From Puniceicoccales bacterium (lineage in GTDB: Bacteria; Verrucomicrobiota; Verrucomicrobiia; Opitutales; JAIRLM01), in assembly GCA_031281635.1 (NCBI GenBank), contig JAITFC010000069.1, positions 1-6,250 of the forward strand: a DNA stretch of 6,250 nt, given 5' to 3'. Shown here piece by piece: positions 1-3,540 of this stretch. The notes below the pieces were generated by a model. The model searched no databases and was not told where the DNA came from. It saw only the letters and a program-made list of their open reading frames with translations. How positions within the stretch are numbered: position 1 is the stretch's first letter; each line of letters opens with the position of its first letter. The translations under genes and the position numbers were made by a program.

Positions 1-214
1 AGCGTGATATGAGGTAAATTCCCATGGGAACGACGGTTATGCTGGATAGTATGACGCAAACGATGTCTGCCACCTTGGCCCGCAGAGGTATGTGTGGAGT
101 GCGGACGAGTTGCCAAAAACCCATAGCGGACACGTCGTGGTCGATCTGTCGCAGCGTTTCTTGATCGCGGGCCTGTGCATATTTAGTAGTGTCTGTTGGA
201 TTAAGATTGCTCAC
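1..214 (-). CDS. Unrecognised small membrane protein, 5' part only
   Basis: A minus-strand frame is open from a GTG at 214-212 to the left edge: 71 complete codons and no stop. It was translated by hand. The N-terminal part (about residues 1-50) is polar and charged, with KYAQARDQETLRQIDHDVSA followed by a W/P-containing stretch. Residues about 50-70 are strongly hydrophobic (VADIVCVILSSITVVPMGIY), so a membrane segment is likely. I do not recognise the family. The frame stays open upstream to an ATG at 277-275, but that ATG lies inside a terminator stem, so the GTG is preferred; its Shine-Dalgarno is weak. The gene is divergent from the membrane protein at 433. The continuous, protein-like composition supports a real gene, but the missing 3' end prevents a firm call. 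Confidence 0.6.
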   Translation of the reverse strand, partial: MSNLNPTDTTKYAQARDQETLRQIDHDVSAMGFWQLVRTPHIPLRAKVADIVCVILSSITVVPMGIYLISR

Positions 215-250
215 AGCTTTGCTTTTCAGAAGATTGCAGTGCGTTGCTGA

Positions 251-279
251 AAAAACAAGAAAAAAATGCCGAAGCATTT
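251..279 (-). terminator. Factor-independent terminator with UUCG tetraloop, facing left
   Basis: Read on the minus strand, AAATGC (279-274), loop TTCG (273-270) and GCATTT (269-264) form a perfect 6-bp stem closed by a C(UUCG)G tetraloop. A T-rich tract follows at once (266-251, interrupted by CTTG). This is the classic intrinsic terminator layout. No minus-strand gene ends just upstream of it, and the minus-strand gene starting at 214 lies downstream, so it could act as a leader attenuator or end a small RNA. On the plus strand there is no good U tract after the stem. Confidence 0.6.
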
Positions 280-379
280 GATGAAATTTTTACAACCAAA
301 TTGAATCGATAGATATGCTTTTGCCACACAATGACTCTCTTGTGAGCTGTGTAAATTATGCGGCGCAAGTAAATTTTCC

Positions 380-408
380 TTGACAGTTCCGTACTTTCTC
401 CCACAAAT
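380..408 (+). promoter_or_regulatory. Candidate promoter for the 433 gene
   Basis: TTGACA at 380-385 is a perfect sigma-70 -35 box. With a 17-base spacer, the -10 position (403-408, ACAAAT) matches TATAAT only in its last three bases. The expected transcript would start near 415, giving a short leader before the Shine-Dalgarno at 419. The -35 match is good and the -10 is poor, so this is tentative. Confidence 0.3.
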
Positions 409-418
409 CCCCTCAGAC

Positions 419-424
419 AAGGAG
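419..424 (+). promoter_or_regulatory. Shine-Dalgarno AAGGAG that sets the 433 start
   Basis: AAGGAG lies 8 bases before the ATG at 433, which is ideal spacing. The in-frame GTG at 424 overlaps this site and so is unlikely to be the start. Confidence 0.75.
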
Positions 425-432
425 TGTTTTCT

Positions 433-1032
433 ATGGGTGTGTTGACAAATGGTCTTAAGACTGCAGGTTCATGGGGATTGAGTGGAATACATGCGATAGG
501 CAAAGGAGTATTGCAGTTAGGCGGAGGTGTAAAAACAGCATGGAGCGGAAATTTTAATCTAGCGTCTGGCTCAGTAATCTCAAACGTAATATGGATAGCA
601 TTTTTCCCCGTAAGAGCAGCGTCCACAGTGGTACAACTTGCACTTGAAATAGTCTATGAAGGATGTACCATAGCATATGCGATGATTTTTGTTCTATTGA
701 AATTCCCATTGGGCGTGGAAATTACTACATGGGTCAATGGTATATGCACTTCTATTTGCGATGCGCTACTTCCAAAGAGCTTTGCTCCTGCTGGCAAGAT
801 AACCCGCGCAAGGAGTTATATCAATACTGACGCAAACTTTTTTAAAAAGGCATGGAAAATCGCACCTAAAACGGCAGTCAAGCAGACTTTTGGATTCAGG
901 ATTATGTGGATTCTGTATTGCCCGGTCTCTTTTTGCCTTTCCGCGTTAGGTCGCTCGCTTATTGTGCTAGCGTCGATTGCACAGTTTGGTGCTAAGGCAA
1001 TAACAGAGCTAGTTAATGAGCCAGCAGCTTAG
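433..1032 (+). CDS. Unrecognised 199-residue membrane protein with internal repeat
   Basis: The ATG at 433 follows AAGGAG by 8 bases; the stop is TAG at 1030-1032. I do not recognise the family. The first 45 residues are glycine-rich and amphipathic with no classical signal peptide. Hydrophobic stretches lie at about residues 47-75, 78-95 and 153-186, so the protein is probably membrane-inserted or membrane-associated. Two segments look like copies of each other: K34-x-A-W37 followed by W54-I55 and P59-V60, and K138-x-A-W141 followed by W159-I160 and P164-V165, offset by 104-105 residues. This suggests an ancient duplication. Two sampled 60-base blocks of this gene have 24 G+C each, against 34-35 in blocks sampled from lpxD and 34 and 29 in two blocks of the M16 gene, and its coding region lacks the AATT excess of the core genes. 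It is divergent from the small membrane gene at the left edge and convergent with lpxD. A lineage-specific or acquired gene is an inference. Confidence 0.8.
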   Translation: MGVLTNGLKTAGSWGLSGIHAIGKGVLQLGGGVKTAWSGNFNLASGSVISNVIWIAFFPVRAASTVVQLALEIVYEGCTIAYAMIFVLLKFPLGVEITTWVNGICTSICDALLPKSFAPAGKITRARSYINTDANFFKKAWKIAPKTAVKQTFGFRIMWILYCPVSFCLSALGRSLIVLASIAQFGAKAITELVNEPAA

Positions 1033-1042
1033 TCTATGATTG

Positions 1043-1064
1043 CCCGACACAATCTAATGTCGGG
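1043..1064. terminator. Hairpin between convergent genes, possible bidirectional terminator
   Basis: CCCGACA (1043-1049) and TGTCGGG (1058-1064) form a perfect 7-bp stem with an 8-base loop. It sits 10 bases after the stop of the 433 gene and about 63 bases past the lpxD stop. Neither side has a run of T after the stem, so it does not fit the strict intrinsic terminator model. It may still limit read-through between the two convergent transcripts or protect 3' ends. Confidence 0.4.
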
Positions 1065-1127
1065 ACTATTCGGATTGGCATCGACGCCTTGTGATTCGTT
1101 ATTTCAAATCTAACTTGGGGTGCCGTC

Positions 1128-2186
1128 TCAAAAGGCGCCGGAGACCCCTCCAGCGTCTTTTGCTGCGATTTTTTTTTCCACATGTTCTACGCGCCGAAAT
1201 AGTTCCGGAACGTGCTTTCGCAGGACGAAGTAGCGATTTGCCATACCAATTGGCATGGCCGGCGTACCACGCACCACGGCTCCTGCATCTAGATCTTCCG
1301 CAACTCCCCCTTGGGCAGCGACTTGTACGCCGTCTCCCAATCGCAAATGTCCGGAAACTCCCGCCTGACCCGCCAGGACAACGTAGTTTCCAAGCTGCGT
1401 GCTACCGGCAATTCCCACCTGTGCCACGAGCAGGCAATTTTCTCCAACAATTACATTATGAGCAACTTGCACAAGATTATCAATTTTCGTGCCAGCTCCG
1501 ATGCGCGTTTCCGCAAAGCGTGCCCGATCGATGCAGCTATTCGCGCCAATTTCCACGTCTTTTTCAAGGACAACGCGACCTATGTGTGCCAGTTTTTTGT
1601 GAACACCTCCTTCCGTGGCGTATCCATAGCCGTCACTGCCAATGACAACACCGCTGTGCAAGATAACTCGATCGGCCAATTCGCAGTCGCGGTAGAGAGT
1701 CACATGCGAATGCAGTCGCACACATTTGCCAAGGACGCAGCGGGGACCTATGCAGCAATGCGCTCCGACGACGGTATGGGGCCCGATCTTTACATTTTCT
1801 TCGATGACGCAGAATGGCCCAACAGACGCAGCATCATGAACTTCCGCGGTCCGTGCGATGACAGCCGTGGGGTGAATTCCGATGGGAGGAGGAATTTCCA
1901 GGGTTTTTTCAACGATTTCACAGAGAATTCCTAGGGCCAGAGAAGGATTCGCAAAAAATAAATAGGCTGTATCCGGCGGAGGAGACGCGGGAAAATTTTC
2001 CGGGAGCAGCAGCAGTGACGCGCGCGACTTGGCCACCTGTGTCGCATAGCGCTGGTTGTGCAGGAACGAGATATCTCCGCGCTTTGCCAATTCCAGGGAC
2101 GCAATTCCCGTCAGCGGTTCACTGCAAACGCCAGCCACGGCCCGCGGTGCCAGCATTTTTTCCAGATCTTCCTGCGTATAGCGCAC
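1128..2186 (-). CDS. lpxD: UDP-3-O-acylglucosamine N-acyltransferase LpxD
   Basis: LpxD transfers a 3-hydroxyacyl chain from acyl carrier protein to the 2-amino group of UDP-3-O-acylglucosamine, the third step of lipid A synthesis, in the cytoplasm as a homotrimer. The protein has 352 residues, typical of the family. The N-terminal uridine-binding domain (about 1-100) includes ISFLHNQRYATQV (39-51). A left-handed beta helix of hexapeptide repeats spans about 104-312. Family signatures are HSGVVIGSDGYGYA (177-190), the HIGRVVLE segment with IGANSCIDRA (201-222) and NLVQVAHNV (237-245), in which H243 is the expected catalytic histidine. A charged C-terminal helix (about 316-343) matches the trimer-capping helix. 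The start is GTG at 2186, with AGGA seven bases upstream. No lpxA, fabZ, lpxB, bamA or skp gene adjoins it, although lpxD often sits among these; it appears to be transcribed alone. A run of nine A in the coding strand (1169-1177) falls near the C-terminus. Confidence 0.97.
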   Translation of the reverse strand: MRYTQEDLEKMLAPRAVAGVCSEPLTGIASLELAKRGDISFLHNQRYATQVAKSRASLLLLPENFPASPPPDTAYLFFANPSLALGILCEIVEKTLEIPPPIGIHPTAVIARTAEVHDAASVGPFCVIEENVKIGPHTVVGAHCCIGPRCVLGKCVRLHSHVTLYRDCELADRVILHSGVVIGSDGYGYATEGGVHKKLAHIGRVVLEKDVEIGANSCIDRARFAETRIGAGTKIDNLVQVAHNVIVGENCLLVAQVGIAGSTQLGNYVVLAGQAGVSGHLRLGDGVQVAAQGGVAEDLDAGAVVRGTPAMPIGMANRYFVLRKHVPELFRRVEHVEKKIAAKDAGGVSGAF

Positions 2187-2211
2187 GCTGAATTCCTAAA
2201 GGAATTGCGCG
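2186..2211 (-). promoter_or_regulatory. Inverted repeat over the lpxD ribosome-binding site
   Basis: AATTCC (2191-2196), spacer TAAA and GGAATT (2201-2206) form a perfect 6-bp inverted repeat with a 4-base loop. Beyond a 2x2 mismatch, three more pairs (2186-2188 with 2209-2211) extend it to the first base of the GTG start. On the lpxD mRNA the Shine-Dalgarno AGGA lies partly in the loop and partly in the 3' arm of the stem. The hairpin could restrain translation of lpxD. It could equally be a DNA operator in the divergent promoter region. Confidence 0.4.
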
Positions 2212-2268
2212 GTGCCGCAAGTGGGAATTTTTGCAAGCGTGGCCGTTTGAAGCAAGATTCACTCGACC
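2187..2268. other. Divergent intergenic region between lpxD and the pseudouridine synthase
   Basis: This gap of about 82 bases must hold the promoters of both flanking genes unless they lie inside the opposing coding regions. I see no convincing -35/-10 pair in either direction. Apart from the inverted repeat near the lpxD start it has no clear structure. Confidence 0.5.
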
Positions 2269-3282
2269 GTGTCTGCACAAATTATATTTACAAGTGCGCG
2301 CAATTGCATTCCATCCTGGCCGCAGGACGTGTCGGAACAATTTCAAAATCATGCGACGTTTTCCTTCCCGGACGAGTGTCTGGGCATGCGCCTCGATGCG
2401 GCCATGGCGCGCTGTTTCCCGGGAAAAAGTCGCAGCCAAATCTCTCAGTTGCTGAGGGATGGGGAAATTTTTTGCGCAGGAAAAAATTTGCGACCCAGCC
2501 AGCGTGTAACTGCCGGACTAACGGTGCTAATTCATTGGCCGACAGCGGTGGAACAACTGCCACGACCGCATGCCATGGACCTTGCCATTCTCTACGAAGA
2601 CGAACATCTTCTCGCCATCGACAAGGCACCGGGAATTGCCGTTCATGCTGCTCCTCACGTAGCAAAAAATTTGGTGGAAGGCGTTCTGGCCCACGTGAAT
2701 GGGAAATTAGCTCCAGGGAAGGAAAATTTCAGACCCGGCGTTGTACATCGTTTGGACAAAGACACTTCGGGAGTAATTATTTTCGCCAAAACAACGCTTG
2801 CTCGCGACTCTCTCATTGCACAATTTTCCTCTCGCAGTGCAAAAAAAACTTACATTGCCATCGCATCGGGCGTTGTAAGAACTTTATCTGGAAGAATTTG
2901 CGCACCAATTGGAAGGGACCCGAAATGGCGTACGCGCATGGCCGTTTTAAAAACGGGCGGTCGAGACGCATGTACGGATTGGCAGGCAACGACAGACGTA
3001 GAAAAAAATTGTAGCCGCTTTGTCCTGCAACCACATAGCGGCCGAACACACCAAATCCGCGTCCATCTCGCGCACATTGGTCACCCAATTTTTGGTGACG
3101 TGCTCTATGGATTTTGTCCGCAAAAATACCCCACAATTCCCGTACAGCGAGTGCTTTTGCACGCTTCTTCGCTGCAAATTATTCATCCAAAAACCGGCGA
3201 AAATTTGGAAATTCATGCACCATTGCCTGCGGACATGTCAGGGATATTCCATAAAAATTCGGCTTGCTTGTTACCTCCATAG
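2269..3282 (+). CDS. RluA-family RNA pseudouridine synthase with S4 domain
   Basis: The enzyme isomerises specific uridines in RNA to pseudouridine, most likely in 23S rRNA, in the cytoplasm. An S4 RNA-binding domain covers about residues 39-89 (GMRLDAAMARCFPGKSRSQI onward). The catalytic core carries HRLDKDTSG (160-168), with D163 as the catalytic aspartate, and the conserved C-terminal motif LQPHSGRTHQIRVHLAHIGH (253-272) followed by PIFGD. With an S4 domain it resembles RluC and RluD rather than RluA, but the exact target uridine cannot be read from sequence. Start choice is uncertain: GTG at 2269 gives 337 residues, while GTG at 2329 would begin about 19 residues before the S4 domain, closer to family norm, with AGGA only one base upstream. 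Neither has a good Shine-Dalgarno. The stop is TAG at 3280-3282. It is divergent from lpxD; a 258-base gap separates it from the downstream peptidase, so co-transcription is not assured. Confidence 0.95.
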   Translation: MSAQIIFTSARNCIPSWPQDVSEQFQNHATFSFPDECLGMRLDAAMARCFPGKSRSQISQLLRDGEIFCAGKNLRPSQRVTAGLTVLIHWPTAVEQLPRPHAMDLAILYEDEHLLAIDKAPGIAVHAAPHVAKNLVEGVLAHVNGKLAPGKENFRPGVVHRLDKDTSGVIIFAKTTLARDSLIAQFSSRSAKKTYIAIASGVVRTLSGRICAPIGRDPKWRTRMAVLKTGGRDACTDWQATTDVEKNCSRFVLQPHSGRTHQIRVHLAHIGHPIFGDVLYGFCPQKYPTIPVQRVLLHASSLQIIHPKTGENLEIHAPLPADMSGIFHKNSACLLPP

Positions 3283-3540
3283 AAGCGAATTTTGCTTTTC
3301 GAATGATTGAACAGTTGATCCTGTAAGAAAAACAACTGGAACAATTTTTGAACGAATTTCTATTGTATTTTCTATGCCTTACGGAGGAACGCAACAACTG
3401 GCAATGGCGGCGCCAACTCCAACCTGAATGGCTATAGCAGGTCATTTCCACTAGAGTTTTGCAATTGGTATTGCGTTTTTTCAAAGGAGTGCTTCTTTGC
3501 TCTTGCAAGGGTAAAAAAAGGTTTCATAGATTGCGCGGAG
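3283..3540 (+). other. Intergenic region with small hairpins upstream of the M16 gene
   Basis: No supported gene lies here. ACCTG (3422-3426) can pair with CAGGT (3438-3442) around the self-complementary GCTATAGC (3431-3438). A second hairpin with a T run follows at 3461-3481. A strong Shine-Dalgarno-like AAAGGAG (3483-3489) stands 51 bases before the peptidase ATG, too far to serve it. It is placed for a TTG at 3497 that opens only five codons before TAA (3512-3514), which is probably chance. TTGAAC at 3348-3353 resembles a -35 box but has no good -10 at 16-18 bases. A promoter for the peptidase is expected here but not resolved. Confidence 0.5.
3461..3481 (+). terminator. Weak factor-independent terminator or attenuator
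   Basis: GCAAT (3461-3465), loop TGGT and ATTGC (3470-3474) form a perfect 5-bp stem, followed after one G by six T (3476-3481). The layout is that of an intrinsic terminator, but the stem is short and only 40% GC. It lies about 180 bases after the pseudouridine synthase stop and 60 bases before the peptidase start, so it could end the first transcript or act in the leader of the second. Confidence 0.4.

Noticed and set aside
275..277. ATG on the minus strand as an earlier start for the left-edge gene
   Set aside because: It lies within the terminator stem and has no Shine-Dalgarno; the added residues are read from the T-rich tail.
424..426. GTG as start of the 199-residue protein
   Set aside because: It overlaps AAGGAG, which is ideally spaced for the ATG at 433.
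201..626. Minus-strand open frame of 141 codons
   Set aside because: It overlaps the start and first third of the 433 gene, crosses the terminator hairpin, and its product has no coherent domain or membrane pattern.
1311..1934. Plus-strand open frame of 207 codons (also one at 1091-1645)
   Set aside because: Both are antisense to lpxD, whose protein shows clear family motifs throughout.
2058..3014. Plus-strand open frame of 318 codons
   Set aside because: It is a frame shadow over the lpxD start and the pseudouridine synthase; the translation is rich in Arg, Cys and Asn with no domain, while the overlapping frame has S4 and HRLDKDTSG motifs.
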